Below are positions 46,713-57,149 of a stretch of 64,000 nucleotides of DNA, piece by piece. The notes under the pieces were generated by a model, which saw nothing but the letters and a program-made list of their open reading frames with translations, was not told where the DNA came from and did not search any database. Position 1 is the first letter of the stretch. Each line of letters opens with the position of its first letter. The stretch is from Prado023 sp963774745 (lineage in GTDB: Bacteria; Actinomycetota; Actinomycetes; S36-B12; CAIYMF01), in the NCBI GenBank assembly GCA_963774745.1, contig CAVZGE010000008.1:81842-145841 (forward strand). Direction: 5' to 3'. Position numbers and translations under genes: made by a program.

Positions 46713-47779
46713 GCGGTCGATCCCCGGACCTTGAGCTTGACCGGCATCACGAACGCCCGCCCTGCCCGGGGATGGGCCCCGCGGGTGAGGGCCAGCAGGT
46801 TGCGCACGGCGGTGGCACCCATGTAGCGCATCGGCGCGGCGACGGTGGTCAGCGGCGGGGAGACCAGCCGGGCGGTGAGGATGTCGTCGAACCCGATCAC
46901 GCTCACATCGGAGGGCACGCGAAGGCCCGCCCGCCGCAGACGTGGCCATGACCCCGATGGCGATCAGGTCGTTGTAGCAGATCGCCGCCGTCGGCGGATG
47001 GGCCAGCAGCGCGTCAGCGCAGGCCAGGCCACCCTCGAACGTCGGCGGGAACGGGCCGATCCGGTGCGTGTGCACCCCGAGCTCCGCGCCGCGTCGCGCA
47101 GGGCCCGCCAGCGGGCCCCATCGGCCCAGGACGCCTCAGGACCGGCGACGTAGGTGATCGACGTGTGCCCGAGGTCGTGGAGGTGCTCGACGGCGGCATG
47201 GATGCCCGCCGTGTTGTCGGTCACCACGCTGGGCACGTCGCTGAGCTCCCGGTTCAGCACGATCAGCGGGATCTGCTTGGCGATGGTGCGCAGCCCCGAG
47301 TCCGACATCCGCGAGCTGCCGATCACGATTCCGTCGACGACGGGGATGAGGCGCTCGAGCGCCTCGCGTTCGAGGGTCGGGGACTCCTGGGCATCGGCCA
47401 ACAGGACCAGGTACCCCTCCTCGCTGGCCGCGATCTGCGCGCCGCGGATCAGCTCGGAGTAGAACGGGTTGGCCACGTCGGAGACCATCAGCGCCAGCAT
47501 GCGCGTCTTCGACGTCGACAGCGCCCGGGCGATCGGGTTCGCCCGGTACCCGAGCTCGTCGGCCACCGCCCGCACGCGGGCCGCCGTGTCGGCATTCACC
47601 CGGCCGGGCCGGGCGAAGGTCCGCGACACCGTGGACGGCGCGACCCCGGCCACCCGGGCCACGTCGTAGATGGTCGGGGCCGAGTTCCGCCGGGCGGAGT
47701 CGCTCGGCTGCGCCGGGGCCGCGACCGCCTGGTCGGGTGTGGCCTGGGTCGGGAGCGTTGGGAGGTCCTCAGTGGGCAC
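46646..47779 (-). CDS. LacI-family transcriptional regulator (two frameshifts)
   Basis: The GTG start at 47779 gives a short Pro/Ala-rich tail and then the HTH (TIYDVARVAGVAPSTVSRTF, with the hinge RANPIARAL). The periplasmic-binding-type core holds MLALMVSDVANPFYSELIRG and SVIGFDDILTARLVSPPLTT. One missing base near 47090 and one extra near 46938 break the frame; about 377 residues after correction. The 3' end overlaps the convergent larA end by 67 bp. Binding sites of the matching LacI type (central CG) lie before itself and before most carbohydrate genes here. The effector is probably a sugar acid of the pathway. Confidence 0.85.
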
Positions 47780-47792
47780 GGTTCGCAGGCTA
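47777..47792 (-). promoter_or_regulatory. Leaderless-type promoter of lacI
   Basis: On the minus strand: TAGCCT, then 7 nt, then GTG start. It has the same geometry as before zwf and no Shine-Dalgarno sequence. Regulon site D lies about 23-46 bp upstream of the start, suited to autoregulation. Confidence 0.4.
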
Positions 47793-47801
47793 GAGGGGAC
47801 C

Positions 47802-47825
47802 GACCACTCGTGGCAACCGCTTGTC
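47802..47825 (+). promoter_or_regulatory. Regulon site D (lacI promoter)
   Basis: GACCAC-TCGT-GGCAAC-CG-CTTGTC. The central half-site is exact, the others are one to two bases off. It is the closest element to lacI. The rest of the 264-bp region between lacI and the transporter holds site C and no gene. Confidence 0.5.
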
Positions 47826-47928
47826 ATGGGTCCCGCGAATCCGCGATCGGCACCCCGAGCGCGCTGCGCCAGTGCTCTCCCGAGGCGACCGTTGCCAGGG
47901 TCCTCGCGAGGACCCTGGTCCCTCTGCC

Positions 47929-47952
47929 GACAACAGATGGCAACCGATTGCC
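47929..47952 (+). promoter_or_regulatory. Regulon site C (before GPH symporter)
   Basis: GACAAC-AGAT-GGCAAC-CG-ATTGCC, 92 bp before the transporter start. The palindrome part is identical to that of site B. Confidence 0.65.
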
Positions 47953-48043
47953 GGTCGCATTCGGCGACTGGCTGAATGAGTCCCGTAAGGCTCACACCCC
48001 CGACCGAAGGCCCCCGGGCCCGACCCCCGAAGGAGAACCTCCC

Positions 48044-49475
48044 ATGGCTGTCACAAGCCCGGCCGCCCCCGCGGTGGCCACCACCCCGAAGAAGCTGGGC
48101 TGGCGCCAGTACTCGGGCTACGCCACCGGTGACGCGGCGAACAACCTCGCGTTCGCGATGGCCTCATCGTTCCTGCTGCTCTACTACACCAACGTCGTCG
48201 GACTGGGCGGCGCCGCGATCGGCACCATGTTCCTGCTGGTCCGCTTCTGGGACGCGTTCGCCGACCTGTTCGCCGGTCGGATGGTGGACGCCAAGAAGCC
48301 GGGGCGCTTCGGCAAGTTCCGGCCCTTCATCATGTGGTTCTCGCTGCCCCTGCTGCTGTCGAGCATGGCGATCTTCTCGCGCCAAGACGTTCTTCCCGAA
48401 CATCTCCGAGTCGCAGGCCCTGATCTACGCGTACGTCTCGTACGCGGTCATGGGCACCCTCTACAGCATGGTCAACATCCCCTACGGATCGATCGCCCCG
48501 GCGATGACCCAGGTGCCCACCGAGCGGGCGAAGCTGGCCAGCTGGCGGGTCTGGGGCTCCAACATCACGATCCTGATGCTCTCGTTCGTGGTCGCCCCGC
48601 AGATCAAGAAGTACGCCAAGGACCCGTCGGGCCTGCAGCAGTCCCTGTTCATCACGACCGCGATCTTCGTGGTGCTGGGCATGGCGCTCTACCTGTGGAC
48701 CGTCATGAACTGCAAGGAGCAGGTCCAGCGCGACGTGGCTGCCCCCAGCATCAAGGAGAGCTTCGGCACCCTGAGGCACAACAAGCCGCTGTTGTGGCTG
48801 TGCCTGGGCAGCCTGGCCTTCCTCACCGGCATGACCGCGATCGGCGCGCTGGGCGCCTACTACGCCCTCTACGTCCTCAACGACGCGACGTACATCGCCT
48901 GGAACGCCGTGGCGCAGGTCGTCGGCACGTTCCTGGTCGCCGCGTTCATCCCGAAGATCGTGCGGATGATCGGCAAGCGCAACGGCTTCATCATCCTGGG
49001 CTTCGTGGGCGTCGTGGCCGGTCTGCTCCTGGCCTTCCTGTCGCCCAGCGTCCCGGTCCTGTCCCTGGTCGGCTTCTTCCTGCTGGGCATCGGGATGGGC
49101 GGGGTGAACACCCTGATGTGGGCCCTGGAGGCCGACACCGTCGAGTACGGCGAGTGGAAGACCGGGATCCGCACCGAGGGCACCACGTACGCGATGTTCT
49201 CCTTCACCCGCAAGATGGGCCAGGCAATCGGCGGCGCCGCCGGTGCCTTCGCCCTCGGCTACGTCGGCTTCAACTCCGCCGCCGCCAAGGCCGGCGAGAC
49301 CCAGAGCGCCGAGGCCATCCACGGCGTCCAGCTGGCCACGGGCCTGCTGACCGCCGGGTTCATCCTGGTGTCGCTGCTGGTCATGTGGTTCTACCCGCTG
49401 ACCGACAAGGTGTACCGCCAGATCGTCAGCGAGATCGCCACCCGCCGCGCCACCCGCGAGGCCACGACCGCCTGA
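48044..49475 (+). CDS. GPH-family sugar:cation symporter (one frameshift)
   Basis: ATG 48044 with AAGGAG about 8 nt upstream. About 477 residues and twelve membrane segments. Family features: GWRQYSGYATGDAANNLAF at the N-terminus, DAFADLFAGRMVDAKK and EADTVEYGEWKTGIRTEG. One extra base near 48377 (TTC-t-CGC) separates the first part from RAKTFFPN. GPH symporters import glycosides, pentosides and hexuronides with H+ or Na+; in this context a glucuronide or related oligosaccharide is likely. A full-length 6PGDH gene follows. Confidence 0.85.
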
Positions 49476-49589
49476 CCCTCCCGGGCTGTGTGGGATCCGG
49501 CACCCAGCCGCCCCGCACAGCCCGGCTCACGCACACATCCGCACCCCCACCACGCATCCCCACCACAACCACGAAGGACTGTGAACCCG

Positions 49590-51056
49590 ATGACCACCGA
49601 CAGCACCCCCACTCCCTCGACCGCCACCGCCCAGGTCGGCGTGCTCGGCATGGGAGTGATGGGCAGCAACCTCGCCCGCAACTTCGCCAGCCGCGGCTAC
49701 ACCGTGGCGCTCTACAACCGCAGCCGGGGCCGCACCGACGCCCTGATGGCCGCCCACGGCACCGAGGGCTCGTTCGTGCCGACCGTGACCGTCGAGGAGT
49801 TCGTCGCCAGCCTGGAGCGGCCCCGCCGGATCGTGCTGATGGTCGTCGCCGGCGCCGCCACGGACGCCGCGATCGACTACGCTCATCCCGCACCTCGAGG
49901 CCGGTGACATCGTCGTCGACGGCGGCAACTCGCACTTCCCGGACACCCGGCGCCGCGAGGCCGCCCTGCGCGAGATCGGCCTGCACTTCGTCGGCGCCGG
50001 CATCTCCGGCGGCGAGGAGGGTGCCCTGAAGGGCCCGTCGATCATGCCCGGCGGGCCGGTCGAGTCCTACGCCGCGCTCGGCCCGATGCTGGAGAGCATC
50101 GCCGCCACCGTCGACGGCGTGCCGTGCTGCACCCACGTCGGCCCCGACGGCGCCGGCCACTTCGTGAAGATGGTGCACAACGGCATCGAGTACGCCGACA
50201 TGCAGCTCATCGCCGAGGCCTACGACCTGCTGCGCCAGGGCCTGGGCGCCTCGCCCGCCGAGATCGCCGACATCTTCGCCGAGTGGAACTCCGGCGACCT
50301 CGAGTCGTTCCTGATCGAGGTCACCGCCGAGGTGCTCGCGCACGTCGACGCCGAGACCGGCAAGCCGTTCGTCGACGTCATCCTCGACCAGGCCGGGCAG
50401 AAGGGCACCGGCCGGTGGACGGTCCAGAACGCCCTCGACCTCGGCGTGCCCGATCACCGGCATCGCCGAGGCCACCTTCGCCCGCGCCCTGTCCAGCTCC
50501 GTGCCGCAGCGCGAGGCCGCCGTCGGGGTGCTTCCGGCCAACGCCGGCACGTGGCAGATCGCCGACCGCGCCGGCTTCATCGAGGACGTCCGCCAGGCCC
50601 TGTACTCGTCGAAGGTGGTCGCCTACTCGCAGGGCTTCGACCAGATCGCCGCGGCCAGCGCGGAGTTCGACTGGAACATCGACCGGGGCGCGATGGCGCG
50701 CATCTGGCGCGGTGGCTGCATCATCCGCGCGCGGTTCCTCAACCGGATCACCGAGGCCTACGAGCGCCAGCCCGACCTGCCGCTGCTCCTCGCCGACCCG
50801 TACTTCACCGAGGCCGTCGGCACCGGGGTCGCGTCCTGGCGGCGGATCGTGGCCCAGGCCGCGCTGAACGGCGTGCCCACCCCGGCGTTCGCCTCCTCGC
50901 TGAGCTACTACGACGGGCTGCGCGCGCGAGCGCACCTCCGCCGCGATCATCCAGGGCCAGCGCGACCTGTTCGGTGCCCACACCTACAAGCGGGTGGACA
51001 AGCCCGGCACGTTCCACACCCAGTGGACCGGCGACCACACCGAGATCGAGGCCTGA
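49590..51056 (+). CDS. gnd: 6-phosphogluconate dehydrogenase, full length (three frameshifts)
   Basis: About 488 codons including the long C-terminal helical domain, as in NADP-dependent GndA. The cofactor site is VGVLGMGVMGSNLARNF. GGNSHFPDT, VGAGISGGEEGALKGPSIMP and GPDGAGHFVKMVHNGIEY are the catalytic signatures. Extra bases near 49885, 50455 and 50932 interrupt it, but the sequence on both sides is fully conserved. It converts 6-phosphogluconate to ribulose 5-phosphate. It lies between the symporter and a mutarotase-like gene, all behind site C. Confidence 0.9.
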
Positions 51057-51057
51057 C

Positions 51058-51952
51058 ATGCCCGGCACCGTCGCCCTCCCGGGCTCGGTGAGGGCCGAGC
51101 CCGGGAACGGGGGCCTCCCGCGGCTCGTGGTCACCGGCGCCTCCGGCTCGGCCGAGGTGTACCTGCAGGGCGCGCACGTGACCGCATGGGCGCCGCAGGG
51201 GCACGACCCCGTCATCTGGATGAGCCAGCACAGCACCTTCGCGCCGGGGTCGGCGATCCGCGGCGGGGTGCCGGTGTGCTTCCCCTGGTTCGGGCCGCAC
51301 CCCACCGGCGCAGGGCCCCTGCACGGCTTCGCCCGAACTACGTCATGGACCCTGGTCGAGGCCAGGGAGCAGGGCTCGGACGTGGTCCTGGTCCTCGAGC
51401 TGTCCGAGGCCGACATCCCGGCCGACCAGGTCTCCGCCTGGCCACACGCCTTCCGCGCCCGGTACACCGTGACGGTGGGCGCCACGCCTGACCCTGGCCC
51501 TCGAGGTGACCAACACCGGCGACTCGCCGGTCACCTTCCAGGAGGCGTTCCACACCTACCTGGCCGTGGGCGACATCCGCGAGGCGACGATCCGCGGCCT
51601 CGAGGGCAGCGTGTACCTCGACCGGCTGGCCGGGATGGGGCCGTCCACAGCGGAGGGGGAGCCCCTGTACATCGTCGGCGAGACCGACCGCGTGTACGAC
51701 CAGCCCGGGACGATCCTCGTCGAGGACGCGGCTGGCGCGCGGACCCTGGCGATCACCGCCACAGGCTCGGCCAACGCGGTCGTCTGGAACCCCTGGCATG
51801 CCAAGGCCGCCGCCATGGGGGACTTCGGCGACGACGAGTGGACCCAGATGCTGTGCATCGAGACCTGCAACGTGCTCGACGCAGCGATCACCCTCGAACC
51901 GGGCCAGTCCCACCTGATGGCCGCCACGTTTGCCGTCATGACCGGTGACTGA
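51058..51952 (+). CDS. Aldose-1-epimerase / hexose-6-phosphate mutarotase-like (one frameshift)
   Basis: ATG 51058 lies one base after the 6PGDH stop. About 297 residues after removing an extra base near 51490 (ACG-c-CTG). YLQGAHVTAWAP and RGGVPVCFPWFGPH are typical of the YeaD-type hexose-phosphate mutarotases, and EAFHTYLAVGD holds the catalytic His and acid region. It would speed anomer exchange of a sugar or sugar phosphate formed in the cell. It is the last gene of the symporter unit. Confidence 0.82.
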
Positions 51953-51974
51953 TCGCCTGCTCCACGCTCAGCCC

Positions 51975-51999
51975 GACAATCGCCGGGCAACCGGTTGGC
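51975..51999 (+). promoter_or_regulatory. Regulon site E (before larE)
   Basis: GGCAAC-CG-GTTGGC (51986-51999) is the palindrome half, with one mismatch. GACAAT lies upstream with 5 instead of 4 spacer bases. It ends 89 bp before larE, placing cofactor synthesis under the same control as the LarA homologue. Confidence 0.55.
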
Positions 52000-52087
52000 G
52001 CCGGGCTGGGCGCTGGGGCAGGGTGGGGACCGGACCGGTGCGGCAGCAGCCCCAACCGGTGCAACCAGCCGAGGAGGCATCGCCGTG

Positions 52088-53003
52088 ATGAGCAATTCCC
52101 CGGGCAACCCGGCGGCGCTAGCCGTTCGCCTCGTCTCGAACCCCGACCAACCGGCGTGGGCCCGCCCACTGGACGGCGCCAACGCCCGCGCCGCCCAGCA
52201 GGTGGCTGACGCCATCGGAGCGCAGGACCGGTTGGGCGTCGCCTTCTCCGGGGGTGTCGACTCCTCCGTCCTGCTGGCGTTGGCCGCCCGCTCCCTCGGG
52301 CCGGGCCGCACGTTGGCGATCCTGGGCGTCTCGGCAAGCCTGGCCAGCGACGAGCACCGGGCCGCCCGCGCCGTCGCCACGGTGATTGGGGTTCCCCTGG
52401 TCGAGGTGGTCACGCACGAGGGGGAGATCCCCGCCTACCGTGCCAACGGCCCGGACCGCTGTTTCCACTGCAAGGACGAGCTGTTCACCCGGATCTCCGA
52501 CGAGGTCGTCACCCAGTACGGGCTGACCGCCGTGGCCTACGGCGAGAACGCCGACGACATCCTCAGACCGGACAGGCCCGGCTCCCAGGCCGCCACCAAC
52601 CACCGAGTGCTTCGCCCGTTGGCGGACGCGGGGCTGACCAAGGCAGACGTGCGCGCCGTCGCCCGGGCCCTGGAGCTGCCCTGCTGCGGACAAGCCCGCC
52701 GCGCCGTGCCTGGCCTCCCGCATCCCGCACTTCGAGGAGGTCACCCCGGAGAAGCTCCGCCAGGTCGAGGCCGCGGAGTCCGCCCTGCGCGACCTCGGAT
52801 TCCCCGAGTCACGGGTGCGCCACCACGGCGACGTGGCCCGCATCGAGCTGCCCGTGGCGGACCTCAGCCGGGCGGTCGGCGAGCCGTGTCGCACGCGGAT
52901 CCAGGCAGCCCTACGGGCCGCAGGCTTCCGGTTCGTGGCGCTGGACATGGCCGGGATCCAGTCCGGGGCCTTCACCCTCCCGCTGGTCTCCGTCCATGGC
53001 TGA
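52088..53003 (+). CDS. larE: LarE sulfur transferase for nickel-pincer cofactor (one frameshift)
   Basis: The start is ATG 52088 or GTG 52085, after AGGAGG. The PP-loop FSGGVDSS is at about residues 53-60. RCFHCK (Cys125, Cys128) and, after an extra base near 52686, PCLASRIP follow; the CLASR cysteine matches by motif the sulfur-donor Cys176 of L. plantarum LarE. LarE activates the biscarboxylated pyridinium nucleotide with ATP and converts its carboxylates to thiocarboxylates. The extra CxxC makes it possible that this LarE is the iron-sulfur-cluster type that is not consumed. The stop overlaps larB by 8 bp. Confidence 0.9.
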
Positions 53004-53688
53004 GCATGAGTGGCAAGCCCCGCCCGCGCTGACCGACCTCGTCGAGATGGCCGAGCTCGACCACGACCGGGCCGCCCGCCGGGGCTACCCCGAGGCCGTC
53101 TACTGCGAGTCCAAGACCGCTGAGCAGGTTCGAACCATCGCCGCCGCAGTGCGGGAGCGGGGAACCCCGACCCTGTTCACCCGCGCCGCGCCCGAGCACG
53201 TCGAAGCGGTGCTGGCCGAGCTGCCGGATGCCGGACACGACGAGCTCGCGCGGCTGGTCATGTGGCCGCCGACCGCGCCCGAGCCGACCGGCGGGCTCGT
53301 GGTCGTCGCCGCTGCCGGCACCTCCGACCTCCCCGTCGCGCGCGAGGCCCTGCTCGTGGCGACCCACCTCGGGCGGCGCGCCGAGCTCGTGATCGACGTG
53401 GGGGTCGCCGGCCTGCACCGCGTCCTGGGCCGCCTGGACCTGCTGCGCAGCGCCGACGTGATCATCGTCGTGGCCGGGATGGACGGTGCCCTGCCGAGCG
53501 TCGTGGGCGGGCTGGTGCGCGTGCCCGTCATCGCGGTGCCCACCTCGGTGGGATACGGCGCGGCGTTTGAGGGACTGGCCGCCCTGCTGACCATGCTCAA
53601 CTCCTGCGCCCCGGGCGTCGCGGTGGTCAACATCGACAACGGCTACGGCGCGGGCCACATCGCCGCACAGATCGCAGCCCCCCGGTGA
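52996..53688 (+). CDS. larB: LarB carboxylase/hydrolase for nickel-pincer cofactor
   Basis: 230 residues, frame intact. The N-terminal motif RAARRGYPEAVYCESK and the PurE-like C-terminal core (VVVAAAGTSDLPVAREA; VVAGMDGALPSVVGGLV; VPTSVGYGA) are the family marks. LarB carboxylates C5 of nicotinic acid adenine dinucleotide and cleaves the phosphoanhydride to give the mononucleotide precursor. It overlaps larE upstream and larC downstream, so the three are one operon. Confidence 0.95.
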   Translation: MAEHEWQAPPALTDLVEMAELDHDRAARRGYPEAVYCESKTAEQVRTIAAAVRERGTPTLFTRAAPEHVEAVLAELPDAGHDELARLVMWPPTAPEPTGGLVVVAAAGTSDLPVAREALLVATHLGRRAELVIDVGVAGLHRVLGRLDLLRSADVIIVVAGMDGALPSVVGGLVRVPVIAVPTSVGYGAAFEGLAALLTMLNSCAPGVAVVNIDNGYGAGHIAAQIAAPR

Positions 53689-54918
53689 ACGGCGCAGACA
53701 TGACCAAGCACTGCTGGGTCGACGCCAGCGCCGGAGTGGCCGGCGACATGCTGCTCGGCGCCCTGATCGACGCCGGCGCCAGCCTCGAGGCGTGCCAGGC
53801 GGCCGTCGACGCGGTCATGCCCGGCACCGTTCGCCTCGACGTGGCAGAAGTGCGCCGGGCCGGGATGCGCGCCACCAAGGTCGACGTCGTGGATCTGGTC
53901 GCCGACCAGCCGCACCGCCGATGGAGCGACATCCGCGCGATGATCCTGGCGGCACCCCTGCCAGACGACGTCCGGACGCGGGCCGTGTCGGTCTTCGCCG
54001 GCCTGGCTGAGGCAGAGGCCCGCGCTCACGGCACCCCGGTGGCCGAGGTCCACTTCCACGAGGTCGGCGCCTGGGACTCCATCGCCGACGTCGTCGGGGT
54101 CTGCGCCGCGTTGCACGACCTTGGCGTCGCCCGCCTCACCGCTGGCCCGATCGCCCTGGGCTCCGGACAGGTGCAGACTTCGCACGGGCAAGTCCCCGTC
54201 CCCGTGCCAGCCGTCCTGGAGCTGTCCACCGGCTGGCAGGTGCTGGCCGGTGGCCCCGGGGAGCTGACAACGCCCACCGGCATGGCCCTCGTCAGCGTCC
54301 TGGGCGACGCGAGCGAGAACCTGCCTGCCCTGACCGTGGCAGCTGTCGGGGTGGGCGCCGGCACCCGCGACCCACAGGACCGCGCCAACGTCGTACGTGT
54401 GGTGCTCGGATCCCCGGCGCCCGGTCACACCGCCTGGGAGACCACCGACCCGGGCGGGGCGGTGCTGATCGAGGCCAACGTCGACGACCTCGACCCGCGG
54501 GTGTGGCCCAGCGTCCTCGACGACCTGCTGGTGTCCGGCGCCTCGGACGCCTGGCTCATCCCGATCCTGATGAAGAAGGGCCGCCCGGCGCACACCCTCT
54601 GCCGTGCTGGTGGACCCGACCCTGGCCGATGAACTGCGCGCCCGGATCTTCGCGCTCGTCCCCACGCTCGGCGTGCGCGAGCGCGCAGTGAGCAAGTGGG
54701 CGCTGGCGCGCACCTGGCGACCAGTGGAGGTCCCCGGTGGCATTGTGCGCATCAAGATCGGCCACAGCGGCGGCGTGATCACCTCGGCCACACCGGAGTA
54801 CGAGGATGTCGCTGAGGTCGCCCGCCGGGTCGGTTCGCCGGTCCGCGACGTCCTCACAACCGCCATCGCCGCCGCTGAATCAGCCGGACTTGGCCCGGGG
54901 CGTGACCTGGCTCCGTAG
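53685..54918 (+). CDS. larC: LarC nickel insertase for nickel-pincer cofactor (frame change near 54600)
   Basis: GTG 53685 overlaps the larB stop; ATG 53700 is an alternative. WVDASAGVAGDMLLGAL is the typical start. The His/Glu-rich VAEVHFHEVGAWDSI segment and ANVDDLDPR follow, and MKKGRPAHTL precedes the break. The remainder (AVLVDPTLADEL to GRDLAP) is in the next frame, one base further. LarC uses CTP to insert nickel into the pincer. In L. plantarum LarC is made through a ribosomal frameshift, so this break deserves care, although surrounding genes have similar one-base breaks. About 410 residues if joined. Confidence 0.9.
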
Positions 54919-54935
54919 GCGCCGCTCACTGCCTG

Positions 54936-54959
54936 TGGAACATGTGGCAACCGGATGCC
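54936..54959 (+). promoter_or_regulatory. Regulon site F (before transketolase)
   Basis: TGGAAC-ATGT-GGCAAC-CG-GATGCC, 83 bp before the start. The first half-site is weak, the central one exact, and the palindrome has one mismatch. Confidence 0.55.
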
Positions 54960-55041
54960 ACGGCGTCCCCCCGGCCGCCAGACTCAAGGAGTGCGATGCC
55001 GCGCGACAACCGCCGCGGACGTGACGACGAACGGAGCCCCC

Positions 55042-57120
55042 ATGCCGAGCACCATGACCATCACCGATCCCGATGAGCTGTCGGTCGCAACGATCCGGAC
55101 CCTGGCCATGGACGCGGTCCAGGCCGCCAACTCCGGACATCCCGGAACCCCGATCGCGCTGGCGCCGGTGGCCTACACGCTGTGGCAGGAGTTCCTGCGG
55201 TTCGACCCGGAGCAGCCGATCTGGGCCAACCGGGACCGGTTCGTGCTGTCGGCAGGGCACGCCTCGACGTTGCTGTACTCGCTTGCTGCACCTGACCGGG
55301 GTGCACTCGGTGAACCCGAAGTACGAGACCCTCGGTGAGCCCTCGGTCAGCCTGGATGACCTGAAGAGGTTCCGGCAGCTGGACTCCAAGTGCCCCGGGC
55401 ACCCGGAGTACCGGTGGACCGCCGGGGTGGAGTGCACCACGGGCCCGCTGGGCACCGGGCTACGCCACCAGCGTCGGCATGGCGATGGCCTCCAAGTGGC
55501 AGGCGGCGACGTTCAACCGCCCCGGCTTCGAGCTGTTCGACTACGACGTCTACGCGATCGGCGGCGACGGCTGCATGATGGAGGGCGTCGCCCAGGAGGC
55601 CGCCTCGCTGGCCGGGCACCTGCAAGCTGGACAACCTGTGCTGGATCTATGACAACAACGAGATCACCATCGAGGGCAGCACCTCGCTGGCGTTCAGCGA
55701 CGACATCGCCACGAAGTTCATCGGCCTGGGCTGGAACGTCACCCGGGTCGGGGACGCGAACGACCGGCGGATGCTGGCCCGCGCCTTCGCGAACTTCAAG
55801 GCCGAAGCTCACCGCCCGACGCTGATCATCGTCGACTCCCGGATCGGCTACGGGGCGCCCACCAAGGAAGGCACCCACGGCGCGCACGGGGAGCCGCTGG
55901 GCGTGGAGGAGATCCGCGGCGCCAAGCGGTTCTACGGCTGGCCCGAGGACGCGAACTTCCTCGTCCCCGACGAGGTCTACGAGCACTTCCGTGCCGGGAT
56001 CGGCGCCCGCGGCCGCGCACTGCGCGAGGACTGGGACGAGCTGTTCGCGGGCTACCGGTCGCATTACCCGGACCTGGCCGACCAGCTGGACCGGATGCAG
56101 CTGCGCACGCTGCCCGACGGCTGGGACGCCGACATCCCGGCGTTCCCGGCCGACCCCAAGGGGATCGCCGGACGCGAGGCCAACGGCACGGTCCTCAACG
56201 CCATCGGCGCGAAGGTCCCGTGGCTGGTGGGCGGTTCGGCCGACCTCGCCCCCTCGACCAAGACCCTGATGACCTTCGAGGGGGCCGGGGACTTCTCGGC
56301 CACGAACCGGGCTGGACGCAACCTGCACTTCGGGGTGCGCGAGCACGCCGCCGGGTGCATCGCCAACGGCCTTGCCCTGTCCAAGGTGCGGCCCTACCAG
56401 GCCGGGTTCCTGATCTTCTCGGACTTCCAGCGCGGGGCCATCCGGCTCTCGGCACTGATGGAGATCCCGGTGGTCCACCTCTTCACCCACGACTCGATCG
56501 GGGTCGGCGAGGACGGCCCGACCCACCAGCCGGTGGAGCAGATCGCCTCCCTGCGCGCCATCCCAGGCCTGGTCGACATCCGGCCGGCGGACGCCAACGA
56601 GGTCGCCGAGGCCTGGCGCGTGCTCATGCCGATGCGGCACGACCCAGTGGCACTGTTCCTGTCCCGCCAGGCCCTGCCCACCCTGGACCGCACCCGCTAC
56701 GCACCCGCGTCCGGGCTGGCCCGCGGCGCCTACGTCCTGGCCGACCCGCCGGACGGACGTGAACCGGAGGTCATCCTGATCGCCTCAGGTTCCGAGGTCG
56801 CGCTCGTCGTGCAGGCCTACGAGGCCCTGACCGCCGAGGGCGTGGCCGCCCGCGTCGTGAGCATGCCGTCCTGGGAGCTGTTCGACCGCCAGGACGAGGC
56901 CTACCGGGAGTCCGTGCTCCCCCCGGCGATCCAGGCCCGAGTGGCCGTCGAGCAGGCCTCCACGTTCGGCTGGGAACGGTACGTACCGCAGGGCGCGATC
57001 ATCGGCATGTCCACGTTCGGCGCGTCGGCTCCCCTGAAGGACCTCGTCACCAAGTTCGGCTTCACCCCCGAGGCCGTCCTGGCCACCGCCAAGACACAGA
57101 TCGCCGCCCACGCCGGCTGA
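55042..57120 (+). CDS. tkt: Transketolase (three frameshifts)
   Basis: ATG 55042. After removing extra bases near 55286, 55461 and 55622 the protein has about 692 residues, normal for the family. It contains AANSGHPGTPIALAP, the thiamine diphosphate motif (GGDGCMMEG, then DNN about 30 residues on), GGSADLAPS and DSIGVGEDGPTHQPVEQ. It transfers two-carbon units between pentose and other sugar phosphates, thus regenerating glycolytic intermediates from the ribulose 5-phosphate made by 6PGDH. The last 1.5 kb are free of breaks. Confidence 0.93.
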
Positions 57121-57149
57121 GATCGCGTGGGCGAAATGGCCCATTCCAC

